This document shows positions 54,049-64,000 of a stretch of DNA of 64,000 nt, one piece after another (within the stretch, counting starts at the first letter, position 1; each line of letters opens with the position of its first letter). The notes under the pieces are model-generated. The model worked only from the letters and a program-made list of their open reading frames with translations. It ran no database searches and was not told the origin of the DNA. A program made the translations under genes and the position numbers. This DNA is from Rheinheimera sp. 4Y26 (GTDB taxonomy: Bacteria; Pseudomonadota; Gammaproteobacteria; Enterobacterales; Alteromonadaceae): NCBI RefSeq assembly GCF_025245835.1, contig NZ_JAOBWS010000014.1, forward strand, positions 1 through 64,000, in the 5' to 3' direction.

Positions 54049-54684
54049 ATGCAAAAAGCCGGGTTGCTGCCGTTTTTTCCGCCGCTGTTGCCACAGCTGC
54101 TGCTGAGCATTGCCGAGCCTGTACTGAATAAAGTTGTCAGCATGGACCCGGACGCGCCAGCGCGGCTGCAACAATTGCAAGGCCGGCAACTGGCGGTAGA
54201 ACTGACCGATATCAAATTACGGCTGGTGCTGACCATACAACCCAACGGTATCTGGCTGAACCAACATCAGGAAAAAGTGGATTGTGCGCTGATCACTAAC
54301 CTTGAGAGCCTGCGCCAGTTAAAAGACCCAAGTCAGCTAACCCGGCTCATCCGCGAAAATGCGCTGGATATCGAAGGTGATTTGCAGCAACTGCAACAGT
54401 TTAATCAGTTTTTTGCCCGCTTAGAACCCGCATGGGCCGACCATTTATCCGGTTATATTGGCGACGCCGCAGCCCATAAAGTTAGCCTGTTGCTCAAACA
54501 AACGCAGTTATTGCTCAGTGCCAAACTCACTGAAACAGAGCAGATGCTAACCGAGCTGGCGCAGGATGAATTACAACTCAGCCCGCATCCGGCACAACTG
54601 CAACAATTTAGTGCCGAAGTCAGCCAGCTTAGTGCCCGCACTGAACAATTGGCGCGTCAGCTTGCGCTTATCAAGGGGAAATAA
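54049..54684 (+). CDS. ubiJ: Ubiquinone biosynthesis accessory factor UbiJ
   Basis: A 211-residue protein with an N-terminal SCP2 lipid-binding domain (about 20-115; LAVELTDIKLRLVLTIQPNGIWL, ITNLESLRQLKDPSQL, LDIEGDLQQLQQF) and a C-terminal coiled coil. UbiJ supports the soluble ubiquinone-synthesis complex. ATG 54049 is used. It abuts ubiB (TAA then GTG). Confidence 0.92.
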   Translation: MQKAGLLPFFPPLLPQLLLSIAEPVLNKVVSMDPDAPARLQQLQGRQLAVELTDIKLRLVLTIQPNGIWLNQHQEKVDCALITNLESLRQLKDPSQLTRLIRENALDIEGDLQQLQQFNQFFARLEPAWADHLSGYIGDAAAHKVSLLLKQTQLLLSAKLTETEQMLTELAQDELQLSPHPAQLQQFSAEVSQLSARTEQLARQLALIKGK

Positions 54685-56313
54685 GTGAGTCTGAGCCGTT
54701 TTTACCAGATCAAAAAAACCTTGTTGCAATATGGGCTGGATGAGCTGATCCCGGCGCAGTGGCAACCCTGGTGGGCCAGAGGTGCCAGACTGTCGTTGTT
54801 CTGGTTGCGCAATCAGCATCCGGACAAAAGTCTGGGTGAACGTCTGCGTTTAGCCTTACAGAGTCTGGGGCCGGTCTGGGTAAAATTTGGCCAGATGTTA
54901 TCCACCCGCCGTGATTTATTCCCGCCTGAGCTGGCAGACGAACTGGCCAAGCTGCAGGATAAAGTGGCGCCTTTTGATGGTCAGGAAGCACAACAACTGA
55001 TTGAACAGGCACTTGGCCTTGCGCATATCAGCGAGTTATTCAGTGACTTCTCAGTAACCCCCCTGGCGTCAGCCTCCATTGCGCAGGTGCATACCGCTCG
55101 TTTAAGGCAGGACGACGGTACTGAGGCCGATGTGGTGGTCAAAGTGATCCGCCCGGGTATTGAAGCGCAAATTCTGGCCGATCTTGACCTGATGGCCGAT
55201 ATAGCCGGTGCCGTGGCGCGTTTTTTACCGGATGGCAAAAGACTCAGACCCCGTGAAGTGGTGGCGGAATACCGTAAAACCATTCTGGACGAGCTGGATT
55301 TACAGCGTGAAGCCGCCAATGCCATTCAGCTGCGCCGCAACTTCACCAACTCAGATTCTTTATATATTCCCTTTGTTTACAGTGACCACAGCCGTCCTAA
55401 TGTGATGGTGATGGAACGGATTTATGGCATCCCGGTGTCTGACATTGCCGCGTTGCAGGCACAAGGCACTGACATGGAACTGCTGGCCAAACGCGGGGTT
55501 GAAGTGTTTTTTACCCAGGTATTTCGCGACAGTTTTTTCCATGCCGATATGCATCCTGGCAATATTTTTGTATCGCGCGACACGCCGCACAACCCCAAAT
55601 ATATTGGCATTGACTGTGGTATTGTCGGTACGCTGAATCGCGAAGACAAAAGATATCTGGCGGAAAACTTTGTCGCCTTTTTTAACCGCGACTACCGTAA
55701 AGTGGCCGAACTGCATGTAGATTCAGGCTGGGTGCCTTATGACACCAGCATTGAAGAGTTTGAGAGTGCCATCCGCACCGTCTGCGAGCCTATTTTTCAG
55801 AAACCGCTGGCCGACATTTCTTTTGGCCAGGTGCTGATGAACCTGTTTAACACAGCACGGCGCTTTAATATGCAGGTGCAGCCGCAGCTGGTGCTGCTAC
55901 AAAAAACCCTGCTTTATATCGAAGGTTTAGGCCGGCAGTTATATCCACAACTGGATTTATGGAAAACCGCCAAACCCTTTTTAGAAAACTGGGTAAAAGA
56001 GCAGATAGGCCCCAAAGCTATGCTACGACAAATTAAAGAAAACCTGCCGTTCTGGGCAGAAAAACTGCCGGAAATGCCAAATTTATTACATGGTTATTTG
56101 CAGCAACAACCCAAAGCGCAACAGGCACTGCTGCAACAAATGCAACAACTGCAGCAACGTCAGCTGCAACAGAGTCAGTCGCTCAAACTGGCGGTGCTGG
56201 CAAGCGGCGCAGCAGTCAGTGCGGCAGTATTGCTTGCCATTGGCTGGCCTGTACTGGCCGCCACTTTAGCTGTTGGCGCTATGTTTTTTGCAGCAAAAGC
56301 GGTATTGTCATAA
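54685..56313 (+). CDS. ubiB: Ubiquinone biosynthesis atypical kinase UbiB
   Basis: A 542-residue ADCK/UbiB kinase-like protein. The hallmark KxGQ-type motif is in [26 protein letters not shown], the Ala-rich nucleotide loop in [13 protein letters not shown], the kinase motifs in VKVIRPG and [12 protein letters not shown]. Two C-terminal helices (about 495-540) anchor it in the membrane. GTG start at 54685 directly follows ubiJ. Confidence 0.96.
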   Translation: MSLSRFYQIKKTLLQYGLDELIPAQWQPWWARGARLSLFWLRNQHPDKSLGERLRLALQSLGPVWVKFGQMLSTRRDLFPPELADELAKLQDKVAPFDGQEAQQLIEQALGLAHISELFSDFSVTPLASASIAQVHTARLRQDDGTEADVVVKVIRPGIEAQILADLDLMADIAGAVARFLPDGKRLRPREVVAEYRKTILDELDLQREAANAIQLRRNFTNSDSLYIPFVYSDHSRPNVMVMERIYGIPVSDIAALQAQGTDMELLAKRGVEVFFTQVFRDSFFHADMHPGNIFVSRDTPHNPKYIGIDCGIVGTLNREDKRYLAENFVAFFNRDYRKVAELHVDSGWVPYDTSIEEFESAIRTVCEPIFQKPLADISFGQVLMNLFNTARRFNMQVQPQLVLLQKTLLYIEGLGRQLYPQLDLWKTAKPFLENWVKEQIGPKAMLRQIKENLPFWAEKLPEMPNLLHGYLQQQPKAQQALLQQMQQLQQRQLQQSQSLKLAVLASGAAVSAAVLLAIGWPVLAATLAVGAMFFAAKAVLS

Positions 56314-56405
56314 TTATTTCTTACAATACAGCGGACAACTGCCGGGCCTTTGAACCACAGAGGCCGGTTTCTGACAAAACAACTGATAATACAAGGGTCG
56401 TTTAT

Positions 56406-56726
56406 ATGGGTTTTGGTGGTATTAGTATTTGGCAACTGCTGATTATTCTGGTGATTATTGTGCTGTTATTCGGCACTAAAAGACTGCGCAATATCGGCAC
56501 TGATTTAGGCTCAGCGATCCGCGGTTTTCGCAGCTCATTAAAAGAAAACGACAGCGAAAATACCACTGAAACAGACGCCACTTTTCCTGAAGCGCGCAAA
56601 GAAGTCACCAACAACCAAAACACAGCCGCACCTGCTGCACAAGCCACGCCTGTTGCGCCCACCACAACCTCAGCAACACCAGCGCAGCCTGGGGCCAATA
56701 ACAACAGCGGCGCAGAAAAACACTAA
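56406..56726 (+). CDS. tatA: Sec-independent protein translocase subunit TatA
   Basis: A 106-residue protein with one N-terminal helix ([18 protein letters not shown]), the [21 protein letters not shown] amphipathic helix, and a longer than usual Ala/Pro/Thr-rich tail. It forms the protein-conducting part of the Tat system. Its stop overlaps the tatB ATG. Confidence 0.95.
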   Translation: MGFGGISIWQLLIILVIIVLLFGTKRLRNIGTDLGSAIRGFRSSLKENDSENTTETDATFPEARKEVTNNQNTAAPAAQATPVAPTTTSATPAQPGANNNSGAEKH

Positions 56727-57115
56727 TGAGCTTCTGGGAACTGGTTTTATGTGGTGTAGTGGCGCTGATAGTGCTGGGGCCTGAACGGTTACCCGGCGCT
56801 ATCCGCAGTGTCAGCCAGTTTATCAATGGTGTGCGTCAGTTTGGCCAGCAAATGAAAGCCGAGCTTGGTGACGAAATCCGCGCCCATGAGCTGCATCAGA
56901 AACTCAAAGATGCAGAAGAAAAAGGCTTGTTAAACCTGACACCGGCTGAGTTAACCGCGCTGGCACAACTGCGTCAGGCGGCCGCCGACGTAACCAACCC
57001 GTACGCCGGCACCCAAACCGGCACCACAGCCCCTGCCGCTGAAGCCACAGCGGAACCAACTGCAGCCCCCACTGAACATAATGAACAAAAAAACGACAAG
57101 CCCGTACAACCCTAA
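56726..57115 (+). CDS. tatB: Sec-independent protein translocase subunit TatB
   Basis: A 129-residue protein with N-terminal helix and the [17 protein letters not shown] motif, a coiled amphipathic region and an Ala/Thr/Pro-rich tail. It receives twin-arginine substrates with TatC. It overlaps tatC by 35 bases in another frame. Confidence 0.93.
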   Translation: MSFWELVLCGVVALIVLGPERLPGAIRSVSQFINGVRQFGQQMKAELGDEIRAHELHQKLKDAEEKGLLNLTPAELTALAQLRQAAADVTNPYAGTQTGTTAPAAEATAEPTAAPTEHNEQKNDKPVQP

Positions 57116-57860
57116 CAGCCTGATGGGCCATCTGATTGAACTGCGCAACCGCTTGCTGAAAAGTATTGCTGCTGTGGTGCTGGTGTTTTTGTCTTTGGCT
57201 TATTTTGCCAATGACATTTACCACCTGCTTAGTTTGCCGCTGATGAAAGTGCTGCCGCAAGGCGCCAGCATGATAGCCACAGATGTGGCGGCGCCGTTTT
57301 TTGCGCCCTTTAAACTGACCTTTATTGTGGCCTGTATTCTGGCGGTGCCTTATATCCTGTTTCAAATCTGGCGTTTTGTCGCGCCTGCGTTATACACCAG
57401 AGAAAAACACCTGATAGCGCCGCTGATTGCCTCCAGCACTGTGTTGTTTTATGCCGGCATCGCTTTTGCGTACTTTTTTGTATTCCCTATTATTTTTGGT
57501 TTTTTTACCAGCGTGGCGCCTGAAGGTGTCACCATAGCCACCGACATCAGCAGTTATCTGGATTTTGTGTTAAAGCTGTTTTTTGCCTTTGGCCTCAGCT
57601 TTGAAATCCCGGTCGCCATTTTACTGCTGATTTGGACGGGCGCCATGAGCCGGCAGGACTTGATTGAAAAACGGCCTTATTTTATTGTCGTAGCCTTTAT
57701 TATCGCGATGTTTCTGACGCCACCAGATGTGTTATCACAAACCTTGTTGGCCGTGCCTATGTGCCTGCTGTATGAACTGGGCATCTGGATGGGACGTTTT
57801 TATCAGCCCAAAGCTGACGAAACAGAAACTGACGAAGAAGCGGAACCTCCGCACCAATAA
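57081..57860 (+). CDS. tatC: Sec-independent protein translocase subunit TatC
   Basis: A 259-residue six-helix membrane protein with the signal-binding motif [23 protein letters not shown] and [14 protein letters not shown]. It recognises the twin-arginine signal peptide. ATG 57081 lies inside tatB, giving an unusually long translational overlap. Confidence 0.96.
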   Translation: MNKKTTSPYNPNSLMGHLIELRNRLLKSIAAVVLVFLSLAYFANDIYHLLSLPLMKVLPQGASMIATDVAAPFFAPFKLTFIVACILAVPYILFQIWRFVAPALYTREKHLIAPLIASSTVLFYAGIAFAYFFVFPIIFGFFTSVAPEGVTIATDISSYLDFVLKLFFAFGLSFEIPVAILLLIWTGAMSRQDLIEKRPYFIVVAFIIAMFLTPPDVLSQTLLAVPMCLLYELGIWMGRFYQPKADETETDEEAEPPHQ

Positions 57861-57873
57861 CTCAAGGATTTTT

Positions 57874-58392
57874 ATGAAGTTAAATCAGGCCCTATTGCTG
57901 ATCTTGTGCGTCACCCCACTGACAACGGTCGCCGCAACTGACGCTCAGCTGCGCAGCCAGTTGCAACAGTGCCGGCAACTGCAACAAGACCAGCAACGTT
58001 TAGCCTGTTTTGACCAAATCCAGTTACAACCGGTTACAGCACCTGTCTCTTTACCGCCGCCGGCCAGCCAAATGCCGGTCACTGCAGCGTCGGTCGCACC
58101 TGCCCCCCAGGTAGCTGCCAATCCGGAAGCCGCCTTTGGTGCGGAAAAACTGAACAATGTGGGACCAGAAAAAGCCGAAAAAATCAGCAGCGCCATTACA
58201 GCTGTCGAAAGCAATGCCTTGAAAAAACTCACGCTGACGCTTGAGAACGGCCAACAATGGCGCCAGATTGACACTGACTATATCCGCATTAACGTGGGCG
58301 ACACCGCCACTATCCGTCGTGCCGCTTTTGGGTCGTTCTTGCTTGGCACCGACAAAGTCAACAAAACCATCCGGGTTCGTCGTGTTAAATAA
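57874..58392 (+). CDS. Exported protein of unknown function
   Basis: A 172-residue protein with signal peptide (about 1-20, ending VAA-T) and AAGGA ribosome site. After it comes a Cys-containing helical piece (QCRQLQQDQQRLACFDQI), resembling the start of VasI/TagO-like proteins, then a Pro/Ala linker and a beta-rich C-terminal domain (KLTLTLENGQQWRQIDTDYIRINVGDTATIRRAAFGSFLL). Exact function unknown; it sits between tatC and tatD. Confidence 0.8.
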   Translation: MKLNQALLLILCVTPLTTVAATDAQLRSQLQQCRQLQQDQQRLACFDQIQLQPVTAPVSLPPPASQMPVTAASVAPAPQVAANPEAAFGAEKLNNVGPEKAEKISSAITAVESNALKKLTLTLENGQQWRQIDTDYIRINVGDTATIRRAAFGSFLLGTDKVNKTIRVRRVK

Positions 58393-59181
58393 CGGCTTAC
58401 GCTGGTTTGATGCCGGCGTAAATTTATTCAGTGCCCAATATGACGCTGACCGGCCCCAGGTGATGCATAACGCCAGCGCCGCCGGTGTTGACACCATGCT
58501 GCTGATTAGCAGCGATTTGGCCGAAACTGCCGATAACCTGAGCTGGTGTCAAAACCATCACAACTGCCTGACGACGGCCGGCGTGCATCCTCATCAGGCG
58601 GCCGCTGTGGCGCCAGACTGGCAAACTCTGCTGGAACAGCTGCTCAAGCTGGAGCATGTCGTGGCTGTGGGTGAATGTGGCCTTGATTTTAACCGGATGT
58701 TCTCGCCGCAGGCGCAGCAAATTCAGGTCTTTGAAACCCAGCTGAGCCTTGCCAAAACAACAGGCAAAGCGGTGTATCTGCATGAAAGAGACGCCTTTGA
58801 CAGCCAAATCAGTTTGCTGAAACAACATCAGATCAGTCACGGCATCGCCCATTGTTTTACCGGCGATACCACACAGCTGAAAGCTTATCTGGATTTGGGT
58901 TTATATATTGGCATTACCGGCTGGCTTTGTGATGAACGCCGCGGTCAATTGCTGCAACAGGCTATGGCTTATCTGCCGGCCGACCGGCTTATTTTAGAAA
59001 CAGATGCACCTTATTTGCTGCCACGCAATCTGGCAAACAAACCTAAATCACGACGCAATGAACCGGCTTTTATCAGCGCCATTGCAACTCAGTTATCCGA
59101 CCTGACCGGCTGGTCTGTGGCTGATATTGCCAGACATAGTGAGCACAATGCCCGCCAGTTATTTCACCGGGAGCACAGCTG

Positions 59182-59182
<1 letters not shown>
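58382..59182 (+). CDS. tatD: TatD family metal-dependent DNase
   Basis: A 266-residue TIM-barrel nuclease. Motifs are FDAGVNLFS, TTAGVHPHQA, AVGECGLDFNR, VYLHERDAFD, GIAHCFTGD, YIGITGWLCDERRG and LETDAPYLLPR. TatD enzymes degrade DNA and are not required for Tat export despite the neighbourhood. GTG 58382 is chosen from length and overlaps the preceding gene by 11 bases; the longer frame from 58241 is spurious. Confidence 0.92.
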
Positions 59183-60973
<1,791 letters not shown>

Positions 60974-61012
60974 AGCAGCGGTCACTGCGGTGAAGTGGCT
61001 GACAGAACCAAT

Positions 61013-61038
61013 AAAAAAGCGCCTGACGGCGCTTTTTT
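61013..61038. terminator. Bidirectional terminator between hemB and ppx
   Basis: AAAAAAGCGCC pairs perfectly with GGCGCTTTTTT around TGAC, giving a T-run on both strands between two convergent genes. Confidence 0.93.
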
Positions 61039-62581
61039 ATTTCAGCTGCAACAACCAGCCGGCTTGTTGCTGATAAGCCACTTCCTGCTCCAGCTCAGCG
61101 CGCATCAAAGGGTGTTGCTCCAGCCAGCCGGCAGGCAGCGTTAAAGTCAGGCTTTCCGCCTGAGCGCTGATTTGCACTTCCGGCAGTACTTCATGGCGAC
61201 GGCGCATCGACAACACCACAGCTAAGCGCAACAACCGGGTTAAACGCACGGCCAGCAGCACTGAGGTCATGGTCTGACGGGCAATAATGTCACGGTTAAT
61301 ATCAGCTCTGTGGTTATACACCAGCGCCATCAGCAGTTGTTGCTGCGCCCGGGTAAAACCAGGTAATTCGGTATGGCTGATAATATAAGCACCGTGATGA
61401 TGGTGGTTCTTGTATTCAATCAGCAGACCAAGCTCGTGCAGCAAAGCGCCAGACCTTAGCATACTCAGGCCTTCAAATTTGCTTAGCTGCCACTGGGTTT
61501 GTAACTGCAGTGCCAGTTGCAGCGCCATATCGGCCACACGGTTGGCATGTTGTTCATCTATGTAATAACGCACCATTAAGCTGGCGATAGTTCTGTTACG
61601 CACATCAGTGTGTTGCAGCTGTGGCAACATACCGTACAACACGCCTTCGCGCAGAGCGCCCCCCGACAGCGTCATGCCGGGAATATGCAGTTTACGGAAC
61701 AAGGCAATTAAAATGGCAAGACCTGACGGGAACACCTGTTTACGTTCCTGTGCCAGCCCGACCAGACTTAAATGCTCCAGCTGCCCACACACCAGCGCCT
61801 GCTGCATAATACTTTCCAGCCTGGCCAGCGTAATGACTTCATCCTGCCCCTGTGCCACCAGAATTTCCTGCATCGCCTGCACTGTGCCAGAAGCACCCAC
61901 TGAAATTTGCCAGCCAGCCGCCAGAAAGGAAGTCGCTATGCTGTCGAGCTCCTGCTCTGCAGCGGCAATAGCTGCATGAAAATTATCTTCGGTGAGCAGG
62001 CCGTCGGTAAAATAACGGTCCAGATACGTGACACAACCCATATTCAGGCTGGCAAGTAATAACGGGGAAAAACCACTGCCCACCACCATCTCAGTAGAAG
62101 CACCGCCAATATCAATCACTAAGCGGTTGGCCTCACAGCTGGAGGTATGGGCAACCCCAAGATAAATCAGCCGGGCTTCTTCTTCGCCGCTGATGATTTC
62201 AATGTGGTGGCCGAGGATTTTTTCCGCTTCATTGAGGAAAGTTTTGACATTACGTGCCAGGCGCAAGGTAGCTGTGCCAACAATACGGATGTTTTGTGAA
62301 GGAATGTCCTGTAACCGCTCGGCAAAAAGTGCCAGGCACTCCCAGCCGCGGGTCATGGCTTTTTTACTGAGTACCAGGCTGTCGTTCAGACCGGCGGCAA
62401 GCCGTACTTTACGTTTCACCCGGCCTATCACCTGTACACTGCCACCAACCACTTTCACCATCAACATGTGAAAGCTGTTGGAGCCAAGGTCAATCACAGC
62501 ATAAATATCTTCATGCTGTGATTGCTCCGGTGTGCTGATGCCCGGTTTAACGTGGTCTGGCGCGCTGCGGTCTTGGTCCAT
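61037..62581 (-). CDS. Exopolyphosphatase / guanosine pentaphosphate phosphohydrolase family
   Basis: About 514 residues of the Ppx/GppA family. The ASKHA ATPase-like fold has [58 protein letters not shown] and [13 protein letters not shown]. The C-terminal half is an HD-like domain. It breaks down polyphosphate or pppGpp; Ppx and GppA cannot be separated by eye. Start is uncertain: ATG 62581 is preferred to GTG 62632, and both overlap rhlB's end. The rhlB-gppA order is conserved in enterobacteria. Confidence 0.93.
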   Translation of the reverse strand: MDQDRSAPDHVKPGISTPEQSQHEDIYAVIDLGSNSFHMLMVKVVGGSVQVIGRVKRKVRLAAGLNDSLVLSKKAMTRGWECLALFAERLQDIPSQNIRIVGTATLRLARNVKTFLNEAEKILGHHIEIISGEEEARLIYLGVAHTSSCEANRLVIDIGGASTEMVVGSGFSPLLLASLNMGCVTYLDRYFTDGLLTEDNFHAAIAAAEQELDSIATSFLAAGWQISVGASGTVQAMQEILVAQGQDEVITLARLESIMQQALVCGQLEHLSLVGLAQERKQVFPSGLAILIALFRKLHIPGMTLSGGALREGVLYGMLPQLQHTDVRNRTIASLMVRYYIDEQHANRVADMALQLALQLQTQWQLSKFEGLSMLRSGALLHELGLLIEYKNHHHHGAYIISHTELPGFTRAQQQLLMALVYNHRADINRDIIARQTMTSVLLAVRLTRLLRLAVVLSMRRRHEVLPEVQISAQAESLTLTLPAGWLEQHPLMRAELEQEVAYQQQAGWLLQLK

Positions 62582-63818
62582 TCGGATGAGGTCGTCCTGC
62601 ACTGCGGGCCTGGCCCGGACGGCGGCGTACACGCGCCTTCGGCTGGGTTAAATCCGTTAATAAAGCGGAAGGGTCGTATTGACTAACCGGAATAGGATGT
62701 TTGATGTAGTCTTCAATGGCCGTCAGGTTCAGCGCATAACGTTCACAGGCAAAACTGATGGCTTTGCCGCTTTCACCGGCACGACCGGTCCGGCCAATAC
62801 GGTGCACATAGTCTTCACAGTCGTCCGGCAAGTCAAAGTTAAATACGTGACTGACTTTTGGAATATGCAAACCACGGGCTGCAACGTCTGTCGCCACCAG
62901 AATATCCAGTTTGCCGCTGGTAAAATCATCGAGGATTTTTAAACGTTTTTTCTGCACTACGTCGCCGGTGAGCATACCAACCCTGTGGCCGTCGGCTTCA
63001 AGCCAGGCAAAAATATCTTCACACCAGTGTTTGGTATTGGCAAAAACAATGGCTTTATCCGGCCATTCTTCTTCCATCAGTGTCAGCAATAACTTCATTT
63101 TATGCTCGTTGGACGGATAAAACAGTTCTTCGCTGATACGGCTGCCGGTCATTTGTTCAGGCGCAATATGGATATGTTCAGGCTGGTTCATTTGTTCAAA
63201 TGCCAGCTCCTGCACCTTGTAGGATAAAGTGGCAGAGAATAATAAACTTAAACGTTCGGTAGCAGGCGGCATCCGGTTAAACATATAACGGATGTCTTTG
63301 ATAAAACCCAAATCGAACATCCGGTCGGCTTCATCCAGCACCACCACCTGAATTTGTTTCAGGTCGTACAGACCTTGTTTCATGTAGTCAATCAGGCGGC
63401 CCGTGGTACCAATTAAAATATCAGCGCCTTTTTCCAGTAACTGGCGTTGAGAATCGTAACCTTCGCCCCCATAAATCAGAGCAAGCTTTAAACCGGCATG
63501 TTTTGCCAGTTCAACAGCGTCCTGATGGATCTGAACAGCCAGTTCCCGCGTAGGAGCCATTATGATGGCGCGTGGTTGGCCTGAACCTTTAGGTTCATGA
63601 GTCAGCAGATAATGGAAAGTCGCGGTCAGAAAGGCCAGGGTTTTCCCTGTACCGGTCTGGGCCTGTCCGGCGATGTCTTTACCGGCCAGTGCCAGTGGTA
63701 AACACTGTGACTGGATCGGTGTGCAATGAGTGTAACCTTGCGCATGAAGTGCGGCAAGGACCTGAGGTGCCAATGCAAAATCGGCGAATTTATGCTGAGT
63801 GAGGTGTGTTTTATTCAT
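62547..63818 (-). CDS. rhlB: ATP-dependent RNA helicase RhlB
   Basis: A 423-residue DEAD-box helicase with Q-motif ([18 protein letters not shown]), [44 protein letters not shown] and [10 protein letters not shown], plus a basic Arg-rich tail that binds RNA or RNase E. It unwinds RNA in degradation. The last 35 bases overlap the following ppx/gppA gene. Confidence 0.96.
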   Translation of the reverse strand: MNKTHLTQHKFADFALAPQVLAALHAQGYTHCTPIQSQCLPLALAGKDIAGQAQTGTGKTLAFLTATFHYLLTHEPKGSGQPRAIIMAPTRELAVQIHQDAVELAKHAGLKLALIYGGEGYDSQRQLLEKGADILIGTTGRLIDYMKQGLYDLKQIQVVVLDEADRMFDLGFIKDIRYMFNRMPPATERLSLLFSATLSYKVQELAFEQMNQPEHIHIAPEQMTGSRISEELFYPSNEHKMKLLLTLMEEEWPDKAIVFANTKHWCEDIFAWLEADGHRVGMLTGDVVQKKRLKILDDFTSGKLDILVATDVAARGLHIPKVSHVFNFDLPDDCEDYVHRIGRTGRAGESGKAISFACERYALNLTAIEDYIKHPIPVSQYDPSALLTDLTQPKARVRRRPGQARSAGRPHPNGPRPQRARPR

Positions 63819-64000
63819 ACCGGGTTAGCATAACCGTTACGCTTGCAATAAGGAACAGTCAGGATAAAATTGATGCCAGTTTTTTCACGGGTCAGTTCAT
63901 CCGCAAAGCAGCGCCAGTGCAACAGCACAGCGCCCTTGCCGGTGAGACTTACTCAAAACGCTGAATAACGCAGTAACCCTGCCCAGCCCTATCGGAGAAT

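Noticed and set aside
57727-57873. Extended start for the exported protein after tatC
   Set aside because: It overlaps tatC out of frame; ATG 57874 starts a clear signal peptide with AAGGA upstream.
63819-64000. Possible gene upstream of rhlB
   Set aside because: A 43-codon minus-strand frame ends by overlapping the rhlB start, but it has an in-frame stop just upstream and no good start codon, so nothing is called in this stretch.

Overview
The window looks like a chromosomal segment of a Rheinheimera- or Alishewanella-like marine/freshwater gammaproteobacterium. This rests on recognisable gene neighbourhoods: lexA/plsB divergent, ubiE-ubiJ-ubiB-tatABC, rhlB/ppx-gppA, bioH/gntX/nfuA, greB/tex, and a coxBA-cox11-coxIII-SURF1-ctaA-ctaB-sco cytochrome oxidase cluster with the cytochrome c domain fused to CoxB. 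The assignment is from gene content only; no taxonomic search was run. No rRNA, tRNA or CRISPR array was seen.

Region 1 (1 to about 24.26 kb) is an accessory island. It opens, already inside a gene, with a giant repeat-bearing tyrosine-recombinase-like protein that I identify as GmtZ (VPA1269 family). GmtX overlaps it by ATGA, and a complete greB on the + strand follows. GmtZ and GmtX belong to the gamma-mobile-trio (GMT) mobile-island machinery; the third member, GmtY, should lie left of the window. The cargo is: a four-gene phosphorelay/c-di-GMP operon; a divergent RsbQ-type hydrolase plus PAS histidine kinase pair; a helicase operon with a divergent XRE regulator (candidate defence locus); a HigA-like regulator; an SOS-controlled umuDC; several AT-rich orphan genes; IS4-type transposase debris; and a HipB-like regulator with paired operators. 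The island stops inside the native minus-strand greB, which keeps only its first ~60 codons (24239-24427). The element therefore appears to have broken the host greB while carrying a complete, divergent greB that could replace it. This is the most interesting observation in the window.

Region 2 (24.6 to 34.6 kb) is core: tex, a SprA-related putative metalloprotease with a small flagellar-axial-like partner, bioH, gntX, a secreted M14 carboxypeptidase, nfuA, a small membrane protein and a polysaccharide deacetylase.

Region 3 (34.65 to 42.96 kb, minus strand) is a complete aa3-type cytochrome c oxidase operon with copper (Sco, Cox11), heme a (CtaA, CtaB) and assembly (SURF1) factors. A DUF2909 gene sits inside it on the opposite strand.

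Region 4 (43.2 to 53.2 kb) holds lexA with two SOS boxes, divergent plsB, tesB, an EVE-domain protein, two small hypotheticals, a DUF885 lipoprotein, a diguanylate cyclase and an AlkC-like DNA glycosylase with a C-terminal Ig-like region.

Region 5 (53.25 to 64 kb) holds ubiE-ubiJ-ubiB (ubiquinone synthesis), tatABC (folded-protein export), a small secreted protein, tatD, a second membrane diguanylate cyclase overlapping hemB, then ppx/gppA and rhlB on the minus strand.
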